Position numbers and translations under genes: made by a program
Assembly: GCA_003134965.1 (NCBI GenBank)
Contig: PLDA01000002.1
Span: forward strand, 1,865,558 to 1,929,557
Reading direction: 5' to 3'
Source of the DNA: Vulcanimicrobium winogradskyi
GTDB lineage: Bacteria; Vulcanimicrobiota; Vulcanimicrobiia; Vulcanimicrobiales; Vulcanimicrobiaceae
Length of the DNA: 64,000 nt
Notes under the pieces: model-generated
Told to the model about the DNA's origin: nothing
What the model saw: the letters and a program-made list of their open reading frames with translations, nothing else
Database searches by the model: none
Shown: in pieces, positions 49,415-57,805 of the stretch
Position numbering within the stretch: position 1 is the first letter of the stretch
Layout of the letters: every line of letters starts with the position of its first letter

Positions 49415-51580
49415 ATGACGATCGCCGACATCATCTCCAAGGTCCAGCAGTACGACCCGTCGCTGGACGGGGCGTGGCTGGAACGCGTCTACGAGGTCGC
49501 CGACCGAGCCCACGAGGGGCAGCACCGGGCCTCGGGCGAGTCCTACATCGCCCACCCGTTGGCGGTCGCCGACATCCTGGCCGACCTCGAGATGGACCGC
49601 GCAACGATCGCGGCGGCGCTCCTGCACGACGTCGTCGAGGACACGCTCCTCACCAACGAGCAGGTCGCCGGCGAGTTCGGCGCCGAGATCGCGGCGCTGG
49701 TCGACGGCGTTACCAAGCTGACCCGCATCCCGTACCAAACGAAAGAGGACGCGCAGGTAGAGAACCTGCGCAAGATGCTGCTCGCGATGGCAAAAGACAT
49801 TCGCGTCATCATCATCAAACTCGCCGACCGGCTGCACAACATGCGGACGCTCTCGGCGCTGCCGGCGGCGAAGCAACAGGCGATCGCGAGCGAGACGATC
49901 GAGATCTACGCCCCGATCGCCCACCGGCTCGGGATCTGGCGCGTGAAGTGGGATCTCGAGGACCTCTCGCTGCGGTACCTCGATCCCGACGCGTACCGCG
50001 ACATCGCCGAGCGCGTCGCGAAGAAGCGCAACGAGCGCGAGGAAGCCGTTTCCCGCGTCATCAGCGAGCTGAAGACCGAGTTCGAGAACATGTCGCTCGC
50101 CGGCGACATCACCGGACGCCCGAAACACTTCTACTCGATCCACAAGAAGATGCTCAAGGGGCGCGACTTCTCGACGATCTACGATCTCACGGCGGTCCGC
50201 ATCATCGTGGATTCGGTCAAGGACTGTTACGGCGCGCTCGGGCTCGTGCACGCGATGTGGAAACCGCTCCCCGGGCGGTTCAAGGACTACATCGCGATGC
50301 CCAAGCCGAACATGTACCAGTCGCTGCACACGACGGTGGTCGGTCCCGGCGGCGATCCGCTCGAGGTGCAGATTCGTACCTGGGAGATGCACCGCACGAG
50401 CGAGTACGGGATCGCGGCGCACTGGCGCTACAAAGAGGGCGGCAAGGACGCGCCGTACGAGCAGAAGCTGACCTGGCTGCGCTCGCTGCTCGAGTGGCAG
50501 AACGACATGCGTGACTCGAAGCTCTTCATGGAGAACTTGAAGATCGACCTGTTCGACAGCCAGGTCTTCATCTTCTCGCCCAAGGGCGACGTGTTCTCGA
50601 TGCCGGCCGCGGCGACGCCGCTCGACTTCGCCTATCAGGTACACACCGACGTCGGCCACCACTGCGTCGGGGCGAAGGTCAACGGCAAGATCGTTCCGCT
50701 GGACTCGCACATCAAGAACGGCGACATCGTCGAGATCCTGACGAACAAGTCGTCGCGGCCCTCGCTCGACTGGCTCTCGAGCGTCAAGACCAGCAGCGCG
50801 AAGCACAAGATCAAACAGTGGTTCCGCAAGGAGCAGAAGGAAGAGAACACGCTGCGCGGCCAGGAGGCCGTCGAGCAGGAGCTCGCGCGCGCCGGGCTGC
50901 GGACCGATCTCGCCCGCGGGGACGCGATCGACAAGGTCGCGCAGAAGCTGAACTACCGAACGCCGACCGACCTGTTCGCCGCTGTCGGCTTCGGCGACGT
51001 GACCGCGGGCAACGTCGTCGCTCGCCTGCGCGAGGATTCGAAGACCGACAACGTCGTCGAGATCGCCGCGCTGCCGCGGCCGGCCGCGAACCGCCGCGTC
51101 GCGCGCAACTCGAGCGGGATCCGGATCGCCGGCGTCGACGACGTGCTCGTCCGTCTCTCAAAATGCTGCAGCCCGGTGCCGGGCGACCCGATCATGGGCT
51201 TCGTCACGATCGGCCGCGGCGTGAGCGTCCATCGCGCGGACTGTCCCAACACCGCCTACATGAACGAGGCGCCCGAGCGGATCCTCGAAGCGGAATGGCT
51301 CGACAAGTCGGCGCTCACCCACTCGGTCGACATCGAGATCGAAGCCACCGACCGCAACGGCCTGTTGCAAGACGTGCTCGGAGTCGCCGCCGAGCTCAAG
51401 ACGCAGATCAACTCGGTGAACGCGCGCGCCAAGCGCGACAAGAGCGCGCTGATCTCGCTCACCGCGCAGATCAGCGATCTCGACCACCTGCAGAAGCTGC
51501 TGCGCAAGCTCCAAGCGATCAAGGACGTGCGCAACGTCTGGCGCGTGACCAAGCGCGAAGCCGCCAAAGCCAGCGGCTGA
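49415..51580 (+). CDS. rel: Bifunctional (p)ppGpp synthetase/hydrolase Rel
   Basis: A 721-residue long RSH enzyme. The N-terminal hydrolase domain keeps the HD site (AALLHDVVEDT). The synthetase domain has GRPKHFYSIHKKM and FKDYIAMPKPNMYQSLHTTV. TGS (about 390-450, VFIFSPKGDVFSMPAAATPL), the conserved-cysteine segment (CCSPVPGDPI and ADCPNT) and a C-terminal ACT domain (about 640-715) follow. Both active sites look intact, so it can make and degrade the alarmone in response to uncharged tRNA on the ribosome. The ATG at 49415 is 71 bp after apt. The gap holds a GC-rich stretch. Confidence 0.97.
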   Translation: MTIADIISKVQQYDPSLDGAWLERVYEVADRAHEGQHRASGESYIAHPLAVADILADLEMDRATIAAALLHDVVEDTLLTNEQVAGEFGAEIAALVDGVTKLTRIPYQTKEDAQVENLRKMLLAMAKDIRVIIIKLADRLHNMRTLSALPAAKQQAIASETIEIYAPIAHRLGIWRVKWDLEDLSLRYLDPDAYRDIAERVAKKRNEREEAVSRVISELKTEFENMSLAGDITGRPKHFYSIHKKMLKGRDFSTIYDLTAVRIIVDSVKDCYGALGLVHAMWKPLPGRFKDYIAMPKPNMYQSLHTTVVGPGGDPLEVQIRTWEMHRTSEYGIAAHWRYKEGGKDAPYEQKLTWLRSLLEWQNDMRDSKLFMENLKIDLFDSQVFIFSPKGDVFSMPAAATPLDFAYQVHTDVGHHCVGAKVNGKIVPLDSHIKNGDIVEILTNKSSRPSLDWLSSVKTSSAKHKIKQWFRKEQKEENTLRGQEAVEQELARAGLRTDLARGDAIDKVAQKLNYRTPTDLFAAVGFGDVTAGNVVARLREDSKTDNVVEIAALPRPAANRRVARNSSGIRIAGVDDVLVRLSKCCSPVPGDPIMGFVTIGRGVSVHRADCPNTAYMNEAPERILEAEWLDKSALTHSVDIEIEATDRNGLLQDVLGVAAELKTQINSVNARAKRDKSALISLTAQISDLDHLQKLLRKLQAIKDVRNVWRVTKREAAKASG

Positions 51581-51617
51581 CCTGGCCGAATCGGACTTGA
51601 CGGGAGGTGCCTCACGC

Positions 51618-52169
51618 GTGATACGCTTGCGTGAGATGTACGAATCCCGGCCTTTCATCGAACTCACGGAGTCGGAACTCATCGACGGCCGCCTGGTGCG
51701 GAAGATGAGCCCGAAGCGCCGGCATCAGTCGCTGGAGCTTCGGTGGACGCTTGCGCTCCAGGCGTGGGCCGGCGATCGCGGCGAGGCACTTCCGGAATGG
51801 CGGTACGAGTTCAAGGCGCCCGGATACAAATTCTCGACGCTGCTCCCCGACGTCGCCTACCTGTCGCGCGCGGTGCTCGACGAGCTCGGACCGGCCGGCG
51901 CGGAAAAGCCGAAGCGCGCGCCGGAGATCGTGGTCGAGATTCTCTCGGCGGGCGATGTGCAGCGCGACCTCAGCTGGAAGGTGACCGCGTACCTCGCGGC
52001 CGGAACGGCGGTGATCTTCGTCGTCGACCCGCCGAAGCGCACGGTGACAGTCCACTCCCGCGAAGAGGTCACCCGGTTCGGCCCCGGCGAGACCGTGACG
52101 CACGCGACAATGGCGGGGTTCGCGTACGCGATCGACGCGATGTTCGAGGGCCTCTACCTCGGGAAGTGA
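51618..52169 (+). CDS. Uma2-family restriction-endonuclease-like protein
   Basis: A 183-residue protein of the Uma2/DUF820 PD-(D/E)XK group. The catalytic core is visible as LPEWRYEFKAPGYKFSTLLP-D-VAYLS, where the aspartate after LLP and the later EIVVEILSAGDVQRDLSWKV strand-helix supply the active site; GTAVIFVVDPPKRTVTVHS follows. Members are widespread and mostly uncharacterised. Possible starts are GTG 51618 (used; GGGAGG about 11 bp upstream), TTG 51597 and ATG 51636. Confidence 0.82.
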   Translation: MIRLREMYESRPFIELTESELIDGRLVRKMSPKRRHQSLELRWTLALQAWAGDRGEALPEWRYEFKAPGYKFSTLLPDVAYLSRAVLDELGPAGAEKPKRAPEIVVEILSAGDVQRDLSWKVTAYLAAGTAVIFVVDPPKRTVTVHSREEVTRFGPGETVTHATMAGFAYAIDAMFEGLYLGK

Positions 52170-52174
52170 CCGGG

Positions 52175-54091
52175 CTAGAGCTTGTAGCGCTGCTCGAAGA
52201 CGAGCGAGGTCGCGGTGAAGTTCGGCGAGGGGCCCCCGAGCGCGCTCGGGATCCCGCCGAACGCCGTGCGCCGCAACGTGAGCAGCGCGATCGTGTGCGG
52301 GCTCTGGGCGAGCTGCACGCCGGCGAACACGATCCGCTCGGCGAAGTCGACGTTCGTGTAGCCCTGGCCGAAGCTGCCGCGCATCCCGTACCGCGCGAGC
52401 CCGGCTGAGACGAGTGTGCGCTTCCCAAGGTGTCGCGAGAACGTGAGCGCGGCCTCCGGATTGTCGTACGACACCGTGTCCTCCGGATGCAGGAAGGCGG
52501 CGGGGCGGCGCATCGTGTCCTCCGCGTAGTCGAGCGTGAGGTCTCCGAACGGCGGATGCCATGCAGCGAAGAGCAGATACTGATGCTGCCGCCCGAGCGA
52601 CGCGAACGCGTCGGGCTGCGGCAGGAAGAACCCGTCGATGAAGCCGGTGCGCAGCGCGTTCGAATACGTGATCGGCTCGATCTGGCCGAAGTTCGCGTAG
52701 GCCGCGCGCACGTCCAACCGGCCCGCGGCGTCCTTGGTCGCGACCTTGATGCGGTAGCCTTGACGGTCGATGTTGACCGGAAAGTCGTTGATGAGCTGAT
52801 AGTTCGACTTCAGCCACTGTCCGGGCCACGACCAGGCGACGCTCCACACGTTCTCCGGCGTGCCGTACGGCAGCAGCGCGTTCGCGTAGTACGCCTCGTT
52901 GCGATAGAGGTCCACCGTCGCGCTCGTGCGTCCGAGCGTCCGGGTAAGGCCGAGGTGAAGGTAGTTCCCCGCCTTGCCGGTGCCGGGCTCCGCGACCGCA
53001 TCGGCGTCGTACGTCGAGTGGCCGAACTCGGCAACGGCGTCGAGCGCTTTCGCCGCGTGGAATGACGCGCTCGCCGCGTAGATGCGCTGGCGCTGCCCGC
53101 CGATCGTGCTGACCGGCAGTGGCCCCTGCGGTCCGAATTCGATCCGCGGGTTCGCGCCGTACAGCACCGTCGTCGAGACGAGATCGCCGCCGGTTCCGAG
53201 GTGCAGGTATTGCAGCGCATACTTCGTTCCCTCGCCGTGGTCGATCACCAGCGAACCGGTGACGATCCGCGCCGGCGTCGCCGGCAGCGTCGGCAGCGAC
53301 GCGTCGGTCAGCTCGAGCGTCGCGAGCCCGCGCTTCGCCGTGAGGTCGATCCCGTGCAGCGGCAGCACCGACGGCGACGGCTGCCACGCGTCGAGATTCG
53401 GCGGCCCGTCGCCGAGCGTTTCCGGCGTCGCGATCGCGAGCGCCGGATTCGCGTTCGTCGCGGCCGGCTGAACGAACGCGAACGGCACGGTCTGTGTCAG
53501 GTCGAACCAGCCCGCTTTGAGCACGAGGCTGCGATCCTTGGTGGCGATCGATCCGGAAAGCACCGACGCGACGAAGGCGCTCCCGTCGTCCTGCCCCGCG
53601 TGGTTCGGAAACGCGATCCGCAGCGGCAGCATCTGCGCGCCCAGGTGCGGGTTCAGCGGTGCGAACAACGGCTCACCCCAGTAGGCCGCGTTGGTCGTGC
53701 TCCCGCGTACGTAGCCTGCCCCCAGCACGAGGCTGAGGTCGAACGTCGTCCCGAAATACGCCGGCCGGAGATACAGCGCCGATTCGGATGCGTTCCCCGG
53801 AACGAGCGGCGCGCTCGAGAACACGTCGTACGGGGAGAGCGGCGAGAGCGGATCGCCGCCGGCGAAACCGGCTGCCTCCGGCGGAGCGATCCCCGGCCCG
53901 CTCGTCCCTTGCGATACGAACGTCGTGTGCGCGTCGAGCGCCCATCGAATCGTTCCCGGGCGCGGCGTCGGACTGGGCGCCGGAGACGGCGTCTGTGCGG
54001 CGGCCGCCGACGGCGCGAGCGCGAACGCCGCAAAGACCAGTGCGATCGCGGCTACGTTGGACCTGGTGGCGACGTGGTGCAGGCGAGGCAT
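52175..54091 (-). CDS. Outer-membrane beta-barrel-type protein
   Basis: A 638-residue protein with a signal peptide (AAIALVFAAFALAPSAAAA), a proline-rich linker (TPSPAPSPTPRPG) and then a long series of alternating hydrophobic/polar strands with aromatic girdles, ending in a strand with the terminal residues FEQRYKL. That composition fits an outer-membrane porin or receptor, and it is evidence for a second membrane. Substrate unknown. GGAAG lies 6 bp before the ATG at 54091. Confidence 0.72.
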   Translation of the reverse strand: MPRLHHVATRSNVAAIALVFAAFALAPSAAAAQTPSPAPSPTPRPGTIRWALDAHTTFVSQGTSGPGIAPPEAAGFAGGDPLSPLSPYDVFSSAPLVPGNASESALYLRPAYFGTTFDLSLVLGAGYVRGSTTNAAYWGEPLFAPLNPHLGAQMLPLRIAFPNHAGQDDGSAFVASVLSGSIATKDRSLVLKAGWFDLTQTVPFAFVQPAATNANPALAIATPETLGDGPPNLDAWQPSPSVLPLHGIDLTAKRGLATLELTDASLPTLPATPARIVTGSLVIDHGEGTKYALQYLHLGTGGDLVSTTVLYGANPRIEFGPQGPLPVSTIGGQRQRIYAASASFHAAKALDAVAEFGHSTYDADAVAEPGTGKAGNYLHLGLTRTLGRTSATVDLYRNEAYYANALLPYGTPENVWSVAWSWPGQWLKSNYQLINDFPVNIDRQGYRIKVATKDAAGRLDVRAAYANFGQIEPITYSNALRTGFIDGFFLPQPDAFASLGRQHQYLLFAAWHPPFGDLTLDYAEDTMRRPAAFLHPEDTVSYDNPEAALTFSRHLGKRTLVSAGLARYGMRGSFGQGYTNVDFAERIVFAGVQLAQSPHTIALLTLRRTAFGGIPSALGGPSPNFTATSLVFEQRYKL

Positions 54092-54314
54092 GTTACGCTT
54101 CCGGGAGCATCGTCTGCTCCTCGTCGTCCGTCGGTACGACGTTCCAACTCACCGCGCTGACGCCGGGCTCGACTCCGAGTCGCGTAACGACGATGAGGCC
54201 GCCGCCGTCGCGTATGTTCCGAGGGCGCCGGTGATGTCGGCCGTCATAGTGCGAAGATGATCGCGCGGGCGCGGGGGAAGAATCATACGCCCGCGTGTCA
54301 AGCCCAAAAGTCCG

Positions 54315-55178
54315 CTACGCCGCGTACTCCCGGTCGACGACTTCGACGCGCCGCGTCGTTGTGAAGCGCCCGCGGTACGGTGCGACGAAACGGCCCGACG
54401 TCGGCGCTACATCGGCGTAGTCACGGCCGGCGGCGACGAAGACGTAGTCCAGGTTCGTATGGCGCTCGTGCGTCGGGTCGTAGGCGGTGACCGCCGCGAT
54501 CCCGGTGCCGGGCGCCGGCTCGATCACCTCGAGCCACGCATGCGTTCCGCCTTCGCCGAGCAGGTGGCCGGAGACGTAGCGTGCGGGGATTTCGCACAAG
54601 CGGCACAGCGCGATCATCACGTGCGCGAAGTCTTGGCAGACGCCGTTCGCCTGGGCGAACGCCTCGGCCGCCGTCGTTTCGACCGTCGTCGTATCCGGCA
54701 CGTACCGCATGTGCTGCGCGACGAACGCGTTGATGTGCGCGGCGAGCTTGCCGGCGCCGTCGTCCTCGGCCATCAGCCGCTCGGCCGTGGCGCGCAGTGC
54801 GAGGCTGGGCTGCGTCAGTGCCGAGGGCCGCCGGAAGCGTTCGTCGTCGAACCAGGTCGGCTCGAGGTGCGGCCACGGCCCGTCGCCGCGGCGGATCGTC
54901 GCCTGGTAGTCGAGCTGGATCTCGCGCTCGACGCGTTCCGCTTCGATCGTCACGACGATGTTGCCGAAGGCGTCTTCTTCCCATTGGACCGGCAGGTCCG
55001 GGCTCACCCGCAGCTCGTGGCCGACGCGCCGCTGGTCACCGTAGACCGGCGGGGGCGCAACGATCAGGCGGTGCCGCAGGTGCTGGATCGGCCCCGGGTA
55101 CTCGTACCGGAACTGCTGGTGCAGCACGTACGACGCGGCGACGAGGCGCTCGCTGCTCATCGATCGACCATCAATCAT
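54315..55178 (-). CDS. Transglutaminase-like cysteine protease-fold protein (last of three)
   Basis: A 287-residue protein with the bacterial transglutaminase-like N-terminal beta region (VLHQQFRYEYPGPIQHLRHR) and catalytic core: cysteine in ANGVCQDFAHVMIALCR, histidine in GGTHAWLEV and aspartate in AYDPTHER. Such proteins hydrolyse or transfer at amide bonds. It closes an operon with two paralogues, an alpha-E protein and a circularly permuted ATP-grasp enzyme. The ATG at 55178 overlaps the preceding gene by 8 bp; the ATG at 55160 is an alternative. Confidence 0.88.
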   Translation of the reverse strand: MIDGRSMSSERLVAASYVLHQQFRYEYPGPIQHLRHRLIVAPPPVYGDQRRVGHELRVSPDLPVQWEEDAFGNIVVTIEAERVEREIQLDYQATIRRGDGPWPHLEPTWFDDERFRRPSALTQPSLALRATAERLMAEDDGAGKLAAHINAFVAQHMRYVPDTTTVETTAAEAFAQANGVCQDFAHVMIALCRLCEIPARYVSGHLLGEGGTHAWLEVIEPAPGTGIAAVTAYDPTHERHTNLDYVFVAAGRDYADVAPTSGRFVAPYRGRFTTTRRVEVVDREYAA

Positions 55179-55992
55179 TCCGATCGGCCCAAACCGTCAT
55201 CGTCTCCAGCCGCACGTCGCCGTAGGTCGTCACCATCGCGACGTCGAGCGCGTCGCGGCCGCGCGCGATGGTCACGTGGCCGATACGACGCTGATTGTTG
55301 CGGGGGTCGAAGGTGTACCAGCGGTCGCCCAGATAGGCCTCGAACCAGGCGCAGAAGTCCATCGGGGCATCGGTCAGCGGGATGCCGATATCCGGCAGGT
55401 ACCCGAAGGCGTAGCGTGCCGGGATGTTGAGGGCGCGGCAGAAGCTGATCGCGACTTGCGCGAAGTCGCGGCAGACGCCGGTGCCGGCGTCGACGACGTC
55501 GGCGGAGGTCGTCTGCGGAAGGCTGGTCCCGTAGGCGAAGCGGATGTTCCCATAGACCCAGTCGCAGATCGCCTGAACTCGGCTCCAGCCGGGTTGCAGG
55601 TGGCCGAAGAGCTGCCACGACTGGTCGGAGAGCCGGTCCGACAGACAGAGGCGGCTGGGCAGCGTGAACAGGAGGGTGTCGTCGGGCAGGTCCGCGACCG
55701 GGACCTCGCGCGCGAACCAGTCGGTGTCGGCCGGACCCGGCGGGACGTGGACGACGGCATCGTACCGCAGCGTCGTTTTCCCGGGGGCGAAGGTGAGCCG
55801 GCGGCACGAGTTGCCGTAGAGGTCACGATAGTCGTGATGCGGTGTCGGCGGATCGACCGACCAGTTCTCGGACATCACCTGGTGCTCGCGCTCTTCGGCC
55901 CGAACCAAGATGACCGCCGGGGTGGCGGTGCCGGCTTCGTGGACGAACTCGCAGCCGACCCGCAGTGCGAGGGGCGAAACGATCTGCATCAT
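55171..55992 (-). CDS. Transglutaminase-like protein (middle of three)
   Basis: A 273-residue paralogue. The catalytic cysteine is in AGTGVCRDFAQVAISFCR, the histidine position is replaced in the segment PMDFCAWFEAYLGDRW (a cysteine-alanine-tryptophan in place of the usual HAW), and the aspartate is in YTFDPRNNQ. The altered middle residue suggests different or reduced catalysis from its neighbours. It overlaps both adjacent genes. Longer frames lie over the next paralogue. Confidence 0.86.
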   Translation of the reverse strand: MMQIVSPLALRVGCEFVHEAGTATPAVILVRAEEREHQVMSENWSVDPPTPHHDYRDLYGNSCRRLTFAPGKTTLRYDAVVHVPPGPADTDWFAREVPVADLPDDTLLFTLPSRLCLSDRLSDQSWQLFGHLQPGWSRVQAICDWVYGNIRFAYGTSLPQTTSADVVDAGTGVCRDFAQVAISFCRALNIPARYAFGYLPDIGIPLTDAPMDFCAWFEAYLGDRWYTFDPRNNQRRIGHVTIARGRDALDVAMVTTYGDVRLETMTVWADRND

Positions 55993-56894
55993 TGTTGCTG
56001 CTGCTCTTGCTGCTCGAGCATCTGCTGCTCCCGCTGCTGCTGCACCGGGGAGAGCGCTTCGACGAAGACGTCGACCGACATCGAGCTCGACGAGGCGCCG
56101 ACGTAGACGCCGCGCACGGGGCTGACGTCGCGGTAGTCGCGCCCGGTCGCGATGCGCACGAAGTGGTCGCCGATCCAGGTGTCGTTGGTCGGATCGATCC
56201 CGACCCAGCCCCGCGGGCCCAGATACGCCTCGGCCCAGGCGTGCGACGCTTCGGCGCCGAGCGTCTCGCCGCCGCCGGCGGAATGGATATATCCGCTCAC
56301 GTAGCGGGCCGGGATCCCGGCGTGCCGGCACAGCGCGATGAGGACGTGCGCGAAGTCCTGACATACGCCGCGCCGCAGCGCGAGCGATTCCTCGACCCCC
56401 GCGTGCACGTCCGTCTGGCCGGTCTCGTAGACGAACTCGCCGTTGATCGCCTTCGATGCGGCCCGGAACCACTCGACGACGTCGTCGTCCGGACCCGGGA
56501 CGCCGAGCGGTGCGGCGAACGCCTCGAAGCCCTCTCCGTATCGCACGTAGCGGCTCTCGTGCAAGAAGTCCCAGAGTTCGTCGCGCAGGGGATCGTCGTC
56601 GACCAGGCTGCGCCGCGTCGGCGCCGGCGCGCGCGCCGCCCCGCGTGCCGTGACGACCTGGGAGCGCGCGATGATCTCGAGCGTGTCGTGCTCGGGCAGT
56701 ACCGCGAAGTGCTGGACGTCGTTGCCGAAGCGGTCGCCGTAGGAGAAGACGCGCGCGCGCGGCGCGACGGTCAGCTCGTACTTCGTGCAGTACTGCGAGG
56801 CGTCGCTGCGCGGCTGGAGGTGCGCGATGGTGTGGCTCTCGTGCACGGGGACCGGATAGCGGTAGCGCGTGCGGTGCGCGATGGTGAACCGCAT
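55989..56894 (-). CDS. Transglutaminase-like protein (first of three)
   Basis: A 301-residue protein beginning MRFTIAHRTRYRYPVPVHES, the usual start of this family. The triad is intact: RRGVCQDFAHVLIALCRHAG, ASHAWAEAYLGPRGW and GIDPTNDTW. The C-terminus carries a glutamine-rich tail (repeated QQQ and QEQQ over the last 20 residues), unusual beside its paralogues; glutamines are themselves transglutaminase substrates. ATG start overlaps the alpha-E stop. Confidence 0.9.
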   Translation of the reverse strand: MRFTIAHRTRYRYPVPVHESHTIAHLQPRSDASQYCTKYELTVAPRARVFSYGDRFGNDVQHFAVLPEHDTLEIIARSQVVTARGAARAPAPTRRSLVDDDPLRDELWDFLHESRYVRYGEGFEAFAAPLGVPGPDDDVVEWFRAASKAINGEFVYETGQTDVHAGVEESLALRRGVCQDFAHVLIALCRHAGIPARYVSGYIHSAGGGETLGAEASHAWAEAYLGPRGWVGIDPTNDTWIGDHFVRIATGRDYRDVSPVRGVYVGASSSSMSVDVFVEALSPVQQQREQQMLEQQEQQQQ

Positions 56895-57805
56895 CAGCCG
56901 ACCGGAACGCGCGGGAAGTAGGCGGAGGTGATCGACGAACCGAGCTCGTCGAGCGCGGCGGTGATCCGCTCCGCGACGTTCGCCGTACCCTCGCGCGCGA
57001 GGTCGGCGGCGCCGGCGTAGTCGAGTGACGAGCAGATCCGTCCGGACGTTCGTTCGGCCGACGTCGCGAACGTCCCGACGGGGGCGCCGGAGAGCCGGTG
57101 CAGCGCGTGGTCGACTTCGTGCAGGCAGAAGCGCAGCGAGCGCGGGAAGGTGATGCTGAGCGCGAGGAATGCGAGCGCTTCGACCGGATCGAACGACTGC
57201 TGGCGCGCGCGGGCGTACGGCTCGCTCGCGCAGCACGCTTCGAGAACCAGCTGCCACACGTGCGGTCCGGCGTCGGGCTCCATCGCGCGCAGGACGCGGG
57301 CCGTCATCGCCGCGCGCTCGAGATAGCGCCCGATGCGCAAGAACATCCAGGCGTCCTCGCGCGCCAGCGTCGCGTCGCAGATCCCGCCGAACGCCTGCGC
57401 GCTCTCGCGGATGGCGTGCAGGAACGACGACGCCCCGTCCGGTCCGATCGCGCGCGGCGAGTGCGCCTCGACGAAGAGGTACAGCCCGTTGATGCACTCC
57501 CAGATCTCGGTCGTCAGCTCGGCGCGTACGCCGATCGCGTTGCGCCGCGCGATCCGCACGCAGGAGGTGATCGAGAGCAGCGTCTCGCTGCCGAAGACGA
57601 TCCGTTCGATCGCCGCGTTGCGTTCGATCTCGCCGTCCGGGGGCGCGATCCCGGCGACGGCGTACGCCGCGAGCCAGCGGCGCTCGGCGTCGACCGCGCG
57701 GTCGACCGAGCGCATCGCGGTGACGTCGATCAGGCGTGCGAGATCTTCCGCACGCTCGACGTTGCGCGCGGTCCAGTAGAGCGACTCGGCGACGCGGCTC
57801 AGCAT
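56894..57805 (-). CDS. Alpha-E domain protein (DUF403)
   Basis: A 303-residue all-helical protein with the alpha-E signature MLSRVAESLYWTARNVERAE and the later EDAWMFLRIGRYLERAAMTA helix. The family is always encoded next to circularly permuted ATP-grasp and transglutaminase-like genes, as here, and is thought to be part of an amide-bond-forming system whose product is unknown. The ATG overlaps the stop of the ATP-grasp gene by one base. Confidence 0.93.
   Translation of the reverse strand: MLSRVAESLYWTARNVERAEDLARLIDVTAMRSVDRAVDAERRWLAAYAVAGIAPPDGEIERNAAIERIVFGSETLLSITSCVRIARRNAIGVRAELTTEIWECINGLYLFVEAHSPRAIGPDGASSFLHAIRESAQAFGGICDATLAREDAWMFLRIGRYLERAAMTARVLRAMEPDAGPHVWQLVLEACCASEPYARARQQSFDPVEALAFLALSITFPRSLRFCLHEVDHALHRLSGAPVGTFATSAERTSGRICSSLDYAGAADLAREGTANVAERITAALDELGSSITSAYFPRVPVG

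Noticed and set aside
54255..54300. TTGACA-like element and GC hairpin downstream of the last transglutaminase gene
   Set aside because: No -10 at a proper distance and no T-run; not strong enough to call a promoter or terminator.
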